Assembly (NCBI GenBank): GCA_002841315.1
Contig: PHEW01000004.1
Location: 186,001 to 250,000, forward strand
DNA from: Actinobacteria bacterium HGW-Actinobacteria-4
GTDB taxonomy: Bacteria > Actinomycetota > Actinomycetes > Actinomycetales > Demequinaceae
Length of the DNA stretch: 64,000 bases
Direction: 5' to 3'
In this document: positions 1-10,680 of the stretch, piece by piece
Layout of the letters: each line of letters begins with the position of its first letter
Position numbering within the stretch: position 1 is the stretch's first letter
Position numbers and translations under genes: made by a program
Notes under the pieces: generated by a model
Database searches by the model: none
Told to the model about the DNA's origin: nothing
What the model saw: only the letters and a program-made list of their open reading frames with translations

Positions 1-348
1 TTCTCGCTTCTCGACGCTCGCGACACGCGGTGGCGCCATGAGCCGGCAAACGTCCCACAGTGAGCCTCCGTAGCGGGCCGCCACCGCTTGTGCCAGCGCC
101 AACCCAGTCGCGGTGAAGGACGGCAACACTGCCGCAGACTTCACGCCTGCGAGTGTGCCAACGTAAGTGCTGGTACCGGTCAGTTCCACCACGATCGCAC
201 TGACCAACCTGCCCGCGAATGCCACGCGTACTCGCGACCCCACTGCGACTACAGGCGCGAGTTTCGCGGGCACCGAGTAGTCGAAGAGCCGGTCAAGGTG
301 CGGTAACGGGCTGTCGATGCAGACGCGCGCTACGCGCAACTCAGACAC
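1..348 (-). CDS. priA: PriA N-terminal fragment (primosomal protein N'), runs off left edge
   Basis: Translation from a GTG at 348 gives 116 residues with the PriA N-terminal DNA-binding pattern: VCIDSPLPHLDRLFDY near residues 9-24, then a GSRVRVAF stretch (about residues 38-45) and further beta-strand-like sequence. PriA reloads the replisome at forks; actinobacterial versions often lack an active helicase, which cannot be judged because the helicase part is outside the window. The start lies 5 nt beyond the metK stop, the usual actinobacterial metK-priA order, so it is probably the last visible gene of the same transcript. No clear ribosome binding site is seen, so translation may depend on metK. 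The call rests on the N-terminal pattern plus synteny. Confidence 0.75.
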   Translation of the reverse strand, partial: MSELRVARVCIDSPLPHLDRLFDYSVPAKLAPVVAVGSRVRVAFAGRLVSAIVVELTGTSTYVGTLAGVKSAAVLPSFTATGLALAQAVAARYGGSLWDVCRLMAPPRVASVEKRE

Positions 349-353
349 CGTTG

Positions 354-1523
354 CTACTGGGCAGCGCTCGCGAGGGCGTCAGCGCGATCGGTGCGCTCCC
401 AGGTGAAGTCTGAGAGTTCGCGACCGAAGTGACCATACGTCGCGGTCTGCCGGTAGATGGGCCTGCGCAAGTCAAGGGCGTCGATAATGGCGGCTGGCCG
501 GAGGTCGAACACCTCTTTGACTGCACGCACAATGGCGTCAAGGGACACGGTCTCGGTTCCAAAGGTCTCGGCGTACAAGCCCACGGGGTGAGCGGTACCA
601 ATGGCATAAGCCACCTGAAGCTCGCAGCGGTCTGCAAGGCCAGCCGCAACCACGTTCTTCGCAACCCAACGCATCGCATACGTCGCCGAACGGTCCACCT
701 TCGAGGGATCCTTGCCGGAGAATGCGCCGCCACCGTGCCGCGCCATACCCCCGTAAGTGTCGACAATAATCTTGCGTCCCGTCAGGCCCGCGTCAGCTTT
801 GGGTCCGCCGATCTCGAACTTCCCGGTGGGGTTGATCAGCGAGCGGTGGTTGCTGGCGTCGAGATCGAAGCTGGCCAGCACGGGAGTGATCACATGCTCT
901 TCAATGAGACCGCGCAAGTGGGCCATATCCATGCCCTCGCGATGCTGACTCGAGACCACGACGGTGTCCACGGTGACGGCGGTATCGCCGTCGTAACCGA
1001 TGGTGACCTGGGACTTTCCATCGGGACGCAGGCCATCGACGATTCCCTCTTTGCGCACGTACGCGAGGCGCTCGGTGAGGCGATGTGCGATCGAAATGGG
1101 CAACGGCATCAGTTCGGGGGTGTCGCGGCACGCGTAACCGAACATCAGTCCTTGGTCGCCGGCCCCTAGGTCGTCACCAGAGACATCGGTGGCGTGGCTC
1201 ACGCCTTGCGCGATGTCCGGCGATTGCTCACCAATCGACACGGACACTCCGCACGACTCGCCGTCGAAGCCCACGGTCGATGAGGTGTAGCCGATGTCCC
1301 GCAAGACTCCCCGGATAGTCCCCGGAATGTCGACGTATGATTCGGTGGTTACTTCACCTGCGACGTGGACCAGTCCCGTGGTCACCATCGTTTCCACCGC
1401 CACTCGAGACGCTGGGTCGACGCGAAGCATTTCGTCAAGGATCGCATCCGAGACCTGATCACAGATCTTGTCGGGATGGCCTTCGGTGACGGATTCGGAG
1501 GTGAACAGGCGTGGACTACTCAT
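354..1523 (-). CDS. metK: S-adenosylmethionine synthetase
   Basis: MetK (389 aa) makes S-adenosylmethionine from methionine and ATP in the cytoplasm. Visible signatures are [13 protein letters not shown] near residues 15-27 (ATP and Mg binding), GAGDQGLM (about residue 125) and the glycine-rich [14 protein letters not shown] (about 260-273, P-loop-like family signature). Length is normal for the family. The chosen ATG at 1523 gives the typical [12 protein letters not shown] opening; an in-frame ATG at 1535 and a GTG at 1547 would add 4 and 8 residues. It is preceded by coaBC with a 42 nt gap and followed within 5 nt by priA. Nothing is missing from the active site motifs that I can see. Confidence 0.97.
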   Translation of the reverse strand: MSSPRLFTSESVTEGHPDKICDQVSDAILDEMLRVDPASRVAVETMVTTGLVHVAGEVTTESYVDIPGTIRGVLRDIGYTSSTVGFDGESCGVSVSIGEQSPDIAQGVSHATDVSGDDLGAGDQGLMFGYACRDTPELMPLPISIAHRLTERLAYVRKEGIVDGLRPDGKSQVTIGYDGDTAVTVDTVVVSSQHREGMDMAHLRGLIEEHVITPVLASFDLDASNHRSLINPTGKFEIGGPKADAGLTGRKIIVDTYGGMARHGGGAFSGKDPSKVDRSATYAMRWVAKNVVAAGLADRCELQVAYAIGTAHPVGLYAETFGTETVSLDAIVRAVKEVFDLRPAAIIDALDLRRPIYRQTATYGHFGRELSDFTWERTDRADALASAAQ

Positions 1524-1565
1524 GGAGTTCAGCATAGCCGCGACCACTGACGGGCCATCGCGAGG

Positions 1566-2789
1566 CTAGTGCGCGCGCAGGTGGGCGATCGTGTCCACAA
1601 TGGCATGCGCGACAGCGAGCTTGGTGCCCGAGGCAGAGGCGATCGGCACGCCCTCGTGGTCCAGCACGGTGACGGTGTTCGGCACGTCCCCAAAGCCCAG
1701 ACCCTCCCCCACTTGGTTGACCACCAGGAGGTCCGCGCCCTTGCGGCGCGCCTTGGCTGCACCGTGCTCCGCGACAGTGCCGTCAGCGTCGCCAGTCTCA
1801 GCAGCAAACCCCACCACAATCTGGCCAGCACGCCTGCCAGCAACGAGGCCCGCGAGGATGTCGGGAGTCGCCACCAAGGTCAGGGACATCTCGCCTGACG
1901 CAGGCTTCTTGATCTTGTGCGCGCTTACGTTGGCGGGGCGAAAGTCGGCGACGGCTGCCGCCATGATCACGACGTCCGCATCGCGAGAGGCGGTCGCGAC
2001 GGCATCAGCCATCTCCGCACTGGTCTCGACATCAATACGGCCAATGCCCTCGCCCAGGGGAAGCACCACGTTGGCGGCCACCACGGTTACCTTGGCACCA
2101 CGCTCTCGGGCGGCCTCGGCAAGCGCGAACCCTTGATGCCCGCTGGACCGGTTGCCAAGGAACCGGACCGCGTCGAGCGGCTCGCGAGTACCGCCAGCAC
2201 TAATGAGCACTGATAGCCCGGCAAGGTCCTGACCAAAGCCCGTCGGGTCATCAGCGACTGGCGTCCCTGAGGCTACCGCGTAGAGAGCTTCCACCAGGTC
2301 ATCGGGCTCCGGGAGGCGCCCGGGACCGCTGTCCGCGCCTGTGAGCCGCCCGGACGCCGGTTCGATGATGTGGACGCCACGTTCACGTAGCGTCGCCACG
2401 TTGGCCTGCGTTGCCGGATGTTCCCACATTTCGGTGTGCATCGCTGGGGCAACAACCACGGGGGCACGGGTCACGAGCAGCGCATTGCTGAGGAGGTCCT
2501 TCGCCTCGCCGTGAACCATCGTCGCCAAGAAGTCAGCGGTAGCGGGTGCCACGAGCACCACATCCGCACTCTGGCCAAGGCGCACGTGTTCAACCTGGGG
2601 AACGTTCGCGAAGGTGTCTGACGTGGCCGGCTGGCCGGAAAGCGCCTCCCAGGTGGCGCGGCCCACGAAGTTCAGGGACGCAAGTGTCGGGATGACACGC
2701 ACCGCATGCCCGTCTTCACGGAGCCGCCGCACCACAATAGCGACTTTGTAGGCGGCGATGCCGCCGGTGACGCCCAGGAGGACGCGCAT
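1566..2789 (-). CDS. coaBC: Bifunctional phosphopantothenoylcysteine decarboxylase/synthetase
   Basis: CoaBC (407 aa) carries out two steps of coenzyme A synthesis: CTP-dependent joining of cysteine to 4'-phosphopantothenate and FMN-dependent decarboxylation. The N-terminal CoaC flavoprotein half shows GVTGGIAAYK (residues 6-15), the catalytic-histidine region VEHVRLG and the PAMHTEMW loop, the actinobacterial variant of PAMNxxM. The CoaB half starts near ISAGGTREPLDAVRFLGNRS and contains the KIKK motif used in CTP binding. The ATG at 2789 follows rpoZ by 16 nt. Both halves are full length, with no sign of a split or frameshift. rpoZ-coaBC-metK is a standard actinobacterial run. Confidence 0.96.
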   Translation of the reverse strand: MRVLLGVTGGIAAYKVAIVVRRLREDGHAVRVIPTLASLNFVGRATWEALSGQPATSDTFANVPQVEHVRLGQSADVVLVAPATADFLATMVHGEAKDLLSNALLVTRAPVVVAPAMHTEMWEHPATQANVATLRERGVHIIEPASGRLTGADSGPGRLPEPDDLVEALYAVASGTPVADDPTGFGQDLAGLSVLISAGGTREPLDAVRFLGNRSSGHQGFALAEAARERGAKVTVVAANVVLPLGEGIGRIDVETSAEMADAVATASRDADVVIMAAAVADFRPANVSAHKIKKPASGEMSLTLVATPDILAGLVAGRRAGQIVVGFAAETGDADGTVAEHGAAKARRKGADLLVVNQVGEGLGFGDVPNTVTVLDHEGVPIASASGTKLAVAHAIVDTIAHLRAH

Positions 2790-2805
2790 GGTGAACAGTG
2801 GCCGC

Positions 2806-3072
2806 CTACTCGGCGGTTTCGCCCAACGTCAGCAGGTCGCCAGCGTTAATCTCGCGGAAGGCGACGGAGAGCGCCTTGTCAGTGGTGTCAGCCTCGACCA
2901 GCGGTCCCACGTTCTCGAAGTGGCCCTCACCCAGAGCCTCGTAGTACGCGTTGATCTGGCGTGCGCGCTTGGATCCGTAAATCACGAGGGCGTACTTCGA
3001 GTCCACCTTGGCGAGCAACTCGTCAATGGGGGGGTTGGTGATTCCTTCGGGACTCGCTACGGTTCCAGCCAC
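2806..3072 (-). CDS. rpoZ: DNA-directed RNA polymerase omega subunit
   Basis: The omega subunit (88 aa) helps assemble and stabilise RNA polymerase by holding the beta' C-terminus. The core pattern [20 protein letters not shown], with KRARQIN a little further on, is the conserved omega fold. A start at GTG 3072 was chosen over the longer frame because GGAG lies 6-7 nt upstream and the protein then starts just before the conserved block. It follows gmk by 51 nt and precedes coaBC by 16 nt, the common gmk-rpoZ-coaBC order. The C-terminal half is acidic and low in complexity, as is usual in this phylum. Confidence 0.94.
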   Translation of the reverse strand: MAGTVASPEGITNPPIDELLAKVDSKYALVIYGSKRARQINAYYEALGEGHFENVGPLVEADTTDKALSVAFREINAGDLLTLGETAE

Positions 3073-3123
3073 TTGCTTCTCCAATGCTTGGGTGAGGAAA
3101 ACGCTCCTCAAACGCCGTCTATC

Positions 3124-3678
3124 TTACCGTGAAAGGCCCAGCAACTGCTCCAGGTGAGCCACGGCGTCGTCGATGGAATCGTTCACAACAATCTCATCGA
3201 ACTCTGCCGCCGCGTCGAGCTCCTCGCGGGCGGTGGCGAGCCGACGCTCGCGTTCACGCGCGTCCTCGGTGCCGCGGCCCTCGAGCCTGCTCACCAGGGC
3301 TTCCCACGACGGGGGCGCTACGAACACGAGCAGCGCCTCTGGCATGTTGCGCCTTACCTGGCGCGCGCCCTGAACATCAATCTCAAGAATGCTAGGGGCG
3401 CCTGCGATGAGGCTGCTCTCCACGGGGATCCGTGGGGTTCCGTAACGGTGCTTGCCGTGAACGGTTGCCCATTCGAGAAGCTCGCCCGCCTCAGTCATGC
3501 TGGTGAACTCTTGCTCTGTCACAAAGTGGTAGTGCTCGCCGTCGACTTCTCCCGGACGGGGCTCACGGGTGGTGGCGGATACCGAGACCCATAACTCGGG
3601 GTGCCTGTCCCTCAGCGCACGAATCAACGTGCCCTTACCGACCGCAGTTGGGCCGGCGAGCACCAGGAGTCGGCTCAT
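3124..3678 (-). CDS. gmk: Guanylate kinase
   Basis: Gmk (184 aa) phosphorylates GMP to GDP with ATP. The P-loop is AGPTAVGKGTL (residues 8-18), followed by the GMP-binding region SVSATTREPRPGEVDGEHY, which has the expected arginines and tyrosine. Length is typical. The ATG at 3678 overlaps the mihF stop as ATGA, so the two are translationally coupled; the longer open frame upstream is only the antisense-free overlap with mihF. mihF-gmk adjacency is a conserved actinobacterial pair and supports the start choice. Confidence 0.96.
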   Translation of the reverse strand: MSRLLVLAGPTAVGKGTLIRALRDRHPELWVSVSATTREPRPGEVDGEHYHFVTEQEFTSMTEAGELLEWATVHGKHRYGTPRIPVESSLIAGAPSILEIDVQGARQVRRNMPEALLVFVAPPSWEALVSRLEGRGTEDARERERRLATAREELDAAAEFDEIVVNDSIDDAVAHLEQLLGLSR

Positions 3679-3989
3679 CGACGCTCGCGCGCCAGCAATG
3701 CCTCGGCTTGGTGCGTGCCTAGCCCGCGAATGCGGCGAGCACGCGAAATGCCGATGTCCTCCATCAATGCGGTGGCACGCTTTGGTCCCACACCAGGCAA
3801 GCACTGCACCAGGTCGTGGACCCGGATGCCTGCCAACGCATCATCTTGCTTTGCTCGCGAAATTGCCTGCGCGAGTGTCATCTCGCCACGAGCCAGCTCT
3901 TCCTTGAAGACACGCCGTGCTGAGCGCACCGCGGTTGCCTTGACTAGGGCCGCCGCGCGCTGTTCATCTGTGAGTTCCGGAGTTGGCAC
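3675..3989 (-). CDS. mihF: Integration host factor, actinobacterial type (mIHF)
   Basis: This 104 aa basic protein matches actinobacterial mIHF, a nucleoid protein and phage-integration cofactor unrelated in fold to E. coli IHF. It has an N-terminal helical region with clustered Arg/Lys (VRSARRVFKEEL), a K/R-rich middle and a C-terminal helix-hairpin-helix-like segment LPGVGPKRATALMEDIGI that contacts DNA. GTG at 3989 is preceded by GGGAGG at a normal distance and gives the usual length of about 105 aa; a longer open frame up to 4190 has no comparable site and overlaps pyrF. It sits 16 nt after pyrF and overlaps gmk by 4 nt. Confidence 0.95.
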   Translation of the reverse strand: MPTPELTDEQRAAALVKATAVRSARRVFKEELARGEMTLAQAISRAKQDDALAGIRVHDLVQCLPGVGPKRATALMEDIGISRARRIRGLGTHQAEALLARERR

Positions 3990-4005
3990 GGGTCCCTCCC
4001 TTCGG

Positions 4006-4863
4006 TTAGTCCTGCGAGCCACCTGACTGCAGTGTGTACTGTGCTGCCCCAGAGGCGGCCTGAATGGCACCTCTGAGCTTCTCGACGAAGGGGCCCGCGT
4101 TGAGCACGCCCCTCGACTGATTGACGAGTACGCGGTGCCGCGCGTTCCCGAATACCTGGAGCAATTCCGCAGCGCCCGCGCCTTGCGCACCTACGCCGGG
4201 TGCCAAGATGGGGCCGTTGAGCGCGGCCAGGTCGATTCCCAAGTCGCTGACCGCGCTTCCGGTGGTAGCGCCCACCACGAGGCCCACACTTCCCATTGGC
4301 GTGGCACCAACATTCAGTGCGGCTGCTTGGGCGGCAATAGACGCCGCCACCGGCACGCCATCCACGCCCACCGCATGTTGAATCTCGTGGCCCTCAGGGT
4401 TGGACGTCAACGCAAGCACGAAGACCCCCTTGCCGGTGTGCTCGGCAAGCTCGAATGCGGGCCGCAGCGAGTCGAACCCCAGGTAAGGAGAGACTGTGAT
4501 GGCGTCGGTCTCTAGGGGCACTCCGTTGGCAAGGTAGGCATCTGCGTACCCCTCCATCGTGGACCCGATGTCGCCACGCTTGACATCCAGGATGGTGAGG
4601 ACTTCCATCTCGCGGGCGCGCCGCAAAACGTGCTCGAGCGCGGCGATCCCCCGTGCGCCGTGGCGCTCAAAGAACGCCGAGTTGGGCTTCACGGCGGCAG
4701 CCGATCGCACAGATGCTTCCAGGACGGTCTCGCCAAATGCGGCCAAGGACTCGGCGGTGTCCGGTAGCCCCCATCTGGCCAACAGCTCAGGGTGTGGATC
4801 GAGCCCCACACATAAGGGACCCCATTGATCGATGGCCGCCGCCAAGCGCGCACCAAACGTCAT
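4006..4863 (-). CDS. pyrF: Orotidine 5'-phosphate decarboxylase (subfamily 2)
   Basis: PyrF (285 aa) makes UMP from OMP, the last step of de novo pyrimidine synthesis. The catalytic DxKxxD region appears as LDVKRGDIGST (about residues 93-103), and the opening CVGLDPHPELL is the substrate-binding strand. It is longer than the E. coli type (about 245 aa), matching the actinobacterial/myxobacterial subfamily. The ATG at 4863 has GGAGGA 5-6 nt upstream. It follows carB after 80 nt, the longest gap inside the pyrimidine block, and is followed by mihF. C-terminal residues 275-285 are unremarkable. Confidence 0.95.
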   Translation of the reverse strand: MTFGARLAAAIDQWGPLCVGLDPHPELLARWGLPDTAESLAAFGETVLEASVRSAAAVKPNSAFFERHGARGIAALEHVLRRAREMEVLTILDVKRGDIGSTMEGYADAYLANGVPLETDAITVSPYLGFDSLRPAFELAEHTGKGVFVLALTSNPEGHEIQHAVGVDGVPVAASIAAQAAALNVGATPMGSVGLVVGATTGSAVSDLGIDLAALNGPILAPGVGAQGAGAAELLQVFGNARHRVLVNQSRGVLNAGPFVEKLRGAIQAASGAAQYTLQSGGSQD

Positions 4864-4943
4864 CTGTTCCTCCGTCGCTGTTTCCGTTTTGTACTATTAG
4901 TCTAGTATCCCATCTTACCTGCGAGAATCCTAGATCCGGGGAA
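4864..4943 (-). promoter_or_regulatory. A+T-rich carB-pyrF gap, possible internal promoter
   Basis: This 80 bp gap is the only A+T-rich stretch in the pyrimidine block. On the minus strand it reads ATACTAGACTAATAGTAC about 30-45 nt before the pyrF start, offering -10-like hexamers TACTAG or TAATAG, but no convincing -35. It could let pyrF and the downstream mihF-gmk genes be transcribed apart from carAB. This is inferred from composition only. Confidence 0.25.
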
Positions 4944-7900
4944 CTACCGCAACGCGGCTTCTTGAAGACTCATGACATCGAAGCGGCGGTTCTGGATGAC
5001 CTCGATCGCCTGAACCGCGGCCGCAAGCTGTTGCGTGGTCGTGATGATCGCGGCGTCGGCGGCGATGGCCGCGGCTCTGATCTCGTAGCCGTCGGCACGT
5101 GCGCCCTGCCCCGATGGCGTGTTGATGACAAAGTTCACCTCGCCCGCGTTGACGAGTTCCACAATGGTGGGTTCCCCGTTGGGACCGGTGCCTTCCGAGT
5201 GCTTACGGACTGTGGTGGTCGGAATCCCGTTACGGGCCAAGACCAGCGCGGTGCCTTCGGTCGCGAGAATCTCGAATCCCAACTGGTGCAGGCGCGCCAC
5301 GGCAAGCGTGATCTGCCTCTTGTCGCGGTCAGCCACTGATACAAACGCCCTGCCGGACGTTGGTAGCCCTCCGAAAGCCGCCGCTTGAGACTTCGCGAAG
5401 GCCAGAGGGAACGTCACATCCATGCCCATCACTTCCCCCGTGGACCGCATCTCCGGACCCAGGATCGAGTCCACGATCTTGCCCTCGCGGGTGCGGAAGC
5501 GTTTGAAGGGCAACACGGCCTCCTTGACGGCCATCAGTTGCAACGGGTTGAGCACGCTCGCGTCCGTGGCAGGCAGGATGCCACTGGCCTTGAGATCCGC
5601 GATGGAACTGCCCGCCATGACCAGCGCCGCCGCCTTCGCGAGGGCCACGCCGGTGGCCTTGGCCACGAACGGGACGGTCCGCGACGCTCGCGGGTTTGCC
5701 TCGAGCACGTACAAGACGTCCGACGCCAACGCGAACTGAACGTTCATGAGACCGCGCACGCCGATACCCTCGGCAAGCTTGCGAGTGGACTCGGCCACCC
5801 GCCGGATCTCCGACTGTGACAGGGTCACGGGTGGCAACACGCACGCGGAGTCCCCCGAGTGAATGCCTGCTTCCTCGATGTGCTCCATGACGCCGCCCAA
5901 GAAGATGTCGGTTCCATCAAAGAGAGCATCCACGTCGATCTCGATGGCGTCATCGAGGAACCGGTCAATGAGGAGCGGCGCGTCGGTCGCGTGATCCCCC
6001 ACGTCTTTGGATCGCTCGCCGTAATCGACCAACTGCTCGCGCGAGTACACAATCTCCATGCCACGCCCACCCAGCACGTACGATGGTCGCACTAACACCG
6101 GATAGCCGATGCGCTCGGCGATTGCCGCCGCTTCGTCGATGCCGTGCGCGGTGCCATAGGCGGGGGCGGGAAGGCCTGCCTTGTCGAGCACGCGGCCAAA
6201 GGCTGCGCGGTCTTCAGCGTTATCGATCGCCTGAGGTGACGTGCCAAGAATAGGCACCCCGGCATCGGCCAATCTCTTGGCAAGGCTGAGCGGCGTCTGA
6301 CCGCCTAGTTGTACGAACATGCCCTTGATGGGTCCAGCCTTGAGTTCGGCCTCATAGACCGCCATCACGTCCTCAAACGTGAGCGGCTCAAAGTACAAAC
6401 GGTTGGCGGTGTCGTAGTCCGTGGAGACGGTCTCGGGGTTGCAGTTGACCATGATGGTCTCGTACTGGTCTTTGAGCGCCAGCGCCGCATGCACGCACGA
6501 GTAGTCAAACTCGATTCCCTGGCCAATCCGGTTGGGTCCCGAGCCCAAGATGATGATCGCCTCGCGGGTGCGCGGGAGCACCTCGGACTCGACGTCATAG
6601 GTGCTGTAGTAGTACGGCGTGAGGGCTTCGAACTCGGCGGCACAGGTGTCCACGGTCTTGTAGACGGGCTGCACGCCTAGGTCCGCGCGCGCGGCGTACA
6701 CCGCCTCGACCGTGGTGCCGCGAAGTGCAGCGATCTGGGTATCGGCAAGGCCGTGACGCTTGGCGTGGCGCAAGACCGGTTCGGTGAGTTTCGGAGCAGC
6801 AGCGGTGTCCGCGGCCACCTCGTTCATGAGCATGATCTGGTCAAGGAACCACGGGTCGATGCCGGTGGCAACGTGGATCGCGTCCAGCGAGGTCTCCCCC
6901 GTTCCCGCAGCCCGCAGGGCCTGCTGCACCTGGACCATGCGGTCTTCGGTGGGAATCGTGATCTGCTCAAGCAACGCAGCGAGGTCCTCACCCGCCGGCG
7001 CAGCGCCCTCCCAGTGGAAGTTGACGCCCTTCTTGTCGATGGACCGCAGCGCCTTGCCAAGAGCCTCGGTGAAGCTACGTCCGATGCTCATGGCCTCCCC
7101 CACCGACTTCATGGTGGTGGTCAGCACCGGATCAGCTGCGGGGAACTTCTCGAACGCGAAGCGCGGCACCTTCACCACGATGTAGTCCAAGGTGGGCTCA
7201 AAGCTTGCGGGGGTCGAGCCGGTGATGTCGTTGGGGATCTCGTCGAGCGTGTAGCCAATGGCGAGGCGCGCGGCGATCTTCGCGATGGGGAATCCCGTGG
7301 CCTTGGAGGCCAGAGCGCTCGATCGAGACACACGCGGGTTCATCTCGATGACGATGACCCGGCCCGTCTTGGGATCCACCGCGTACTGGATATTGCAGCC
7401 GCCGGTGTCCACGCCTACCTCGCGCACCACCCCAATAGCGATGTCGCGCAGCTTCTGATACTCGCGGTCCGTCAGGGTCAGTGCGGGTGCCACCGTGATC
7501 GAGTCGCCGGTGTGCACACCCACGGGGTCAACGTTCTCGATGGAACAGACCACCACCACGTTGTCGTGCTTGTCACGCATGACCTCGAGCTCGTACTCCT
7601 TCCAGCCAAGGATGGACTCCTCGAGGAGCACCTCGGTGGACGGCGAGTAGTGCAGGCCAGCCCCGGCAATGCGGCGCAGGTCTTCCTCGTTGTACGCAAA
7701 GCCCGAGCCCAGGCCGCCCATGGTGAACGACGGGCGCACTACCACCGGATACTCGAGTTCCTTCGCCGCGGCGACGCACTCGTCCATGGTGTGGCAGATG
7801 AACGAGCGTGCGCTCTCAGCTCCGCAGCGCTCCACCACGCCCTTGAACTGCTCGCGATTCTCGGCCAGGTGGATGGACTCGATGTTTGCGCCAATGAGCT

Positions 7901-8240
7901 CGACGTTGTACTTCTCGAGCACGCCCGCCTCGTCCAGCCCAATGGCAGCGTTGAGCGCGGTCTGGCCGCCCAGCGTGGGCAACAGCGCGTCCGGACGTTC
8001 CTTGGCGATGATCGACTCGATCACCTCCACTGTGATGGGCTCCACGTAGGTGGCGTCCGCAAACTCGGGGTCGGTCATGATGGTGGCCGGGTTGGAGTTC
8101 ACCAGGATGACGCGCAGGCCCTCCGCCTTGAGCACGCGGCACGCCTGGGTTCCCGAGTAGTCGAACTCGCAGGCCTGACCAATGACGATGGGACCGGAGC
8201 CAATCACCAGGACCGATTTGATGTCTTCGCGACGTGGCAT
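4944..8240 (-). CDS. carB: Carbamoyl-phosphate synthase large subunit
   Basis: CarB (1098 aa) joins ammonia, bicarbonate and two ATP into carbamoyl phosphate for pyrimidine and arginine synthesis, working with CarA. Two homologous ATP-grasp halves are visible: the first opens [20 protein letters not shown], the second [19 protein letters not shown] near residue 565. Each has its own ExNPR motif, [10 protein letters not shown] and EANPRASRT. The C-terminal 150 residues form the MGS-like allosteric domain, where UMP and other effectors bind in relatives. The ATG at 8240 overlaps the carA stop as TAATG. Length is normal and both halves are intact. Confidence 0.98.
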   Translation of the reverse strand: MPRREDIKSVLVIGSGPIVIGQACEFDYSGTQACRVLKAEGLRVILVNSNPATIMTDPEFADATYVEPITVEVIESIIAKERPDALLPTLGGQTALNAAIGLDEAGVLEKYNVELIGANIESIHLAENREQFKGVVERCGAESARSFICHTMDECVAAAKELEYPVVVRPSFTMGGLGSGFAYNEEDLRRIAGAGLHYSPSTEVLLEESILGWKEYELEVMRDKHDNVVVVCSIENVDPVGVHTGDSITVAPALTLTDREYQKLRDIAIGVVREVGVDTGGCNIQYAVDPKTGRVIVIEMNPRVSRSSALASKATGFPIAKIAARLAIGYTLDEIPNDITGSTPASFEPTLDYIVVKVPRFAFEKFPAADPVLTTTMKSVGEAMSIGRSFTEALGKALRSIDKKGVNFHWEGAAPAGEDLAALLEQITIPTEDRMVQVQQALRAAGTGETSLDAIHVATGIDPWFLDQIMLMNEVAADTAAAPKLTEPVLRHAKRHGLADTQIAALRGTTVEAVYAARADLGVQPVYKTVDTCAAEFEALTPYYYSTYDVESEVLPRTREAIIILGSGPNRIGQGIEFDYSCVHAALALKDQYETIMVNCNPETVSTDYDTANRLYFEPLTFEDVMAVYEAELKAGPIKGMFVQLGGQTPLSLAKRLADAGVPILGTSPQAIDNAEDRAAFGRVLDKAGLPAPAYGTAHGIDEAAAIAERIGYPVLVRPSYVLGGRGMEIVYSREQLVDYGERSKDVGDHATDAPLLIDRFLDDAIEIDVDALFDGTDIFLGGVMEHIEEAGIHSGDSACVLPPVTLSQSEIRRVAESTRKLAEGIGVRGLMNVQFALASDVLYVLEANPRASRTVPFVAKATGVALAKAAALVMAGSSIADLKASGILPATDASVLNPLQLMAVKEAVLPFKRFRTREGKIVDSILGPEMRSTGEVMGMDVTFPLAFAKSQAAAFGGLPTSGRAFVSVADRDKRQITLAVARLHQLGFEILATEGTALVLARNGIPTTTVRKHSEGTGPNGEPTIVELVNAGEVNFVINTPSGQGARADGYEIRAAAIAADAAIITTTQQLAAAVQAIEVIQNRRFDVMSLQEAALR

Positions 8241-9367
8241 TACTTGGTGCTCCCCATCAGGTCCAAAAAGCGGTCAAAGAGATAGGCGGCATCGTGCGGG
8301 CCCGCCGCGGCCTCCGGGTGGTACTGGACACTGAATGCGGGCAGGTCAAGGCACTCAAGCCCCTCCACCACGTTGTCGTTGAGGTTCACGTGGCTCACGC
8401 GCACGCGGCCATAGCGCGCTTCCGGTGCTACCGGCTCGCCCTCAAGCGGCGCGTCTACGGCAAAGCCGTGATTGTGCGAGGTGATCTCAACCTTTCCCGT
8501 GGTGCGGTCCATGACCGGCTGGTTGATGCCGCGGTGCCCAAAGGCCAGCTTGTAGGTGCCGAAGCCCAGCGCGCGGCCCAACAGCTGGTTGCCAAAGCAG
8601 ATGCCAAAGAACGGCACCTTGGCGTCGAGGATTTCGCGCAGCACCGCAACCGAGCGTTCTGCTGCCGCAGGGTCGCCGGGTCCGTTCGAGAAGAACACGC
8701 CGTTGGGCTTCAGCGCGAGGATCTCCGCGGCCGTGGTGCTCGACGGCACCACCCGCACGCGAATGCCACGCTCGGCCATCATTGTGGGGGTCATGCCCTT
8801 GATGCCCAGGTCCACCGCGACTACCTCGGCGCGCACGTCGACTCCTGCGGGTGGCTCCACCACGTAGGGCTCGTCCGCGGACACCGCGTCGGCCAAATGA
8901 GCCCCCGCCATAGGCGCCGCTCCGCGTACCTTCTCGACCATGGCATCGGCCGAAAGGACTGCATCGCCGGAGAAGATTCCCGCGCGCATCACGCCAGCGG
9001 AACGCAACACTCGGGTGAGTTGCCTCGTGTCGATGCCGCTGAGGCCCACCACGCCCTGCGCCTTGAGATCATCGTCAAGAGTGCGCTCCGAACGCCAGTT
9101 GGATGGCGCCCGTGCAGGTTCGCGCACCACGTAGCCTGCCACCCAAATCTTGCGCGACTCCTCGTCGTCGGTGTTCATCCCCGTGTTGCCGATGTGCGGC
9201 GCAGTCATCACGACGATCTGGCGGTGATACGAAGGATCGGTGAGCGTCTCTTGGTAGCCAGTCATACCGGTGTTGAAGACAATCTCTCCCAGCGTCTCGC
9301 CCACGGCACCAAAGGACTGCCCCTCGAAGGTCTGCCCGTCCTCGAGCACCAACACCGCCTGGGTCAT
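8240..9367 (-). CDS. carA: Carbamoyl-phosphate synthase small subunit (glutaminase)
   Basis: CarA (375 aa) hydrolyses glutamine and passes ammonia to CarB. The C-terminal class I glutamine amidotransferase domain shows the nucleophile elbow [12 protein letters not shown] with its catalytic cysteine, and the His/Glu pair in [12 protein letters not shown]. The N-terminal half contains the family pattern [13 protein letters not shown]. The ATG at 9367 overlaps the pyrC stop as ATGA, and its own stop overlaps carB, so pyrC-carA-carB are coupled. No oddities were seen. Confidence 0.98.
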   Translation of the reverse strand: MTQAVLVLEDGQTFEGQSFGAVGETLGEIVFNTGMTGYQETLTDPSYHRQIVVMTAPHIGNTGMNTDDEESRKIWVAGYVVREPARAPSNWRSERTLDDDLKAQGVVGLSGIDTRQLTRVLRSAGVMRAGIFSGDAVLSADAMVEKVRGAAPMAGAHLADAVSADEPYVVEPPAGVDVRAEVVAVDLGIKGMTPTMMAERGIRVRVVPSSTTAAEILALKPNGVFFSNGPGDPAAAERSVAVLREILDAKVPFFGICFGNQLLGRALGFGTYKLAFGHRGINQPVMDRTTGKVEITSHNHGFAVDAPLEGEPVAPEARYGRVRVSHVNLNDNVVEGLECLDLPAFSVQYHPEAAAGPHDAAYLFDRFLDLMGSTK

Positions 9368-10680
9368 GAGAAGGCCCCTTCGAATCGCGGATCAACATGC
9401 GTTGCGCGCCCGCGTAGGAACGTCGCGACCGCTCGCCCCGGCAACTCGATGCCGCCAAAGGGCGAGTTGTTGGAACGGCTTGCGGTCGCGGTGGGTTCCA
9501 CGGTCCACGCGGCCTTGGGGTCCACGAGCGTCACGTTGGCGGGCTCACCCTTGGCCAGCGGCCTCCCGTGAGCCTCGTCGCGGCCGATGCTCGCAGGAGT
9601 TTCGCTCATCACGCGGGCTACGTCGCGCCACGTTATGAGGCCGGTGTCCACCATGGTCTTCTGGACGATGCCAACTGCGGTTTCGAGGCCTATCATGCCG
9701 AAGGCAGCGCTGGCCCACTCGCAATCCTTGTCCTCATCCGGGTGCGGGGCGTGGTCGGTGGCGACAATGTCGATGGTGCCGTCCGCGAGGCCAGCGTGGA
9801 GGGCGTCTACGTCTGCCTGAGTGCGCAGCGGCGGATTGACCTTGAAGCGGGGGTCATAGCCGCGCACGGACTCATCCGTGAGAAGCATGTGGTGGGGCAT
9901 GGCCTCCGCGGTCACGTTGATGCCGCGGGACTTGGCCCAACGGATGATCTCCACGGAGCCGGCGGTGGACAGGTGGCAGATGTGCACGCGCGAACCCACG
10001 TGTTCGGCGAGCAGCACGTCGCGAGCGATGATGCTCTCTTCCGCGACGGCGGGCCAGCCGGTGAGCCCCAAGTCGCCGGACACAAAGCCCTCGTGCATCT
10101 GGGCGCCCTCGGTGAGGCGCGGGTCCTGAGCGTGCTGCGCGATCACCCCGTCGAAGGACTTCACGTACTCGAGTGCGCGGCGCATCACCACAGGATCGTG
10201 CACGCACTTGCCGTCGTCGCTGAACACGCGGACCTTGGCGCGGGAGTTCGCCATGGCGCCCATCTCTGACAGCTGAGTGCCGCCCAGGCCCACGGTGACC
10301 GCGCCCACGGGGAACACGTCAACGAGGCCAATCTCGAGCCCTCGGCTCCACACCTGCTCGACCACACCGGCGGTGTCAGCGGTGGGCGTGGTGTTGGCCA
10401 TCGCGTGCACGGCGACATAGCCGCCTCGAGCCGCACTGAGCGAGCCAGAGGCGATGGTCTCGGCATCTTCGCGGCCCGGTTCACGTAGATGGGTGTGCAG
10501 GTCCACGAGGCCGGGGAGGGCGATCAACCCCGTGCCGTCGATCGTGACCGCATCTGTTGGCGCATCCTTGGCGCTGAGCGACGCGATCACGCCGTCAACC
10601 AAGACGAGGTCCGCCTTGGTGTCGCCGTAGAGGCTCGCGCCCGTGATCACAACAGGGCGGTTGGTGGCGAGGTCGCTCAC
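9364..10680 (-). CDS. pyrC: Dihydroorotase (class I)
   Basis: PyrC (438 aa) closes carbamoyl aspartate to dihydroorotate. The metal site signatures are [10 protein letters not shown] near residues 59-68, [12 protein letters not shown] and [12 protein letters not shown], the amidohydrolase set of a class I zinc dihydroorotase. Length fits class I (420-440 aa). GTG at 10680 overlaps the pyrB stop as GTGA, and the gene overlaps carA by 4 nt at its end. In the aquifex-like type, such PyrC proteins associate with PyrB; the adjacency here is consistent with that but does not prove it. Confidence 0.97.
   Translation of the reverse strand: MSDLATNRPVVITGASLYGDTKADLVLVDGVIASLSAKDAPTDAVTIDGTGLIALPGLVDLHTHLREPGREDAETIASGSLSAARGGYVAVHAMANTTPTADTAGVVEQVWSRGLEIGLVDVFPVGAVTVGLGGTQLSEMGAMANSRAKVRVFSDDGKCVHDPVVMRRALEYVKSFDGVIAQHAQDPRLTEGAQMHEGFVSGDLGLTGWPAVAEESIIARDVLLAEHVGSRVHICHLSTAGSVEIIRWAKSRGINVTAEAMPHHMLLTDESVRGYDPRFKVNPPLRTQADVDALHAGLADGTIDIVATDHAPHPDEDKDCEWASAAFGMIGLETAVGIVQKTMVDTGLITWRDVARVMSETPASIGRDEAHGRPLAKGEPANVTLVDPKAAWTVEPTATASRSNNSPFGGIELPGRAVATFLRGRATHVDPRFEGAFS

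Noticed and set aside
6753..9571. Long plus-strand frames of 510 and 445 codons opposite carB and carA
   Set aside because: They mirror the codon pattern of the certain minus-strand genes, have His/Val/Arg-rich composition and no family motif.
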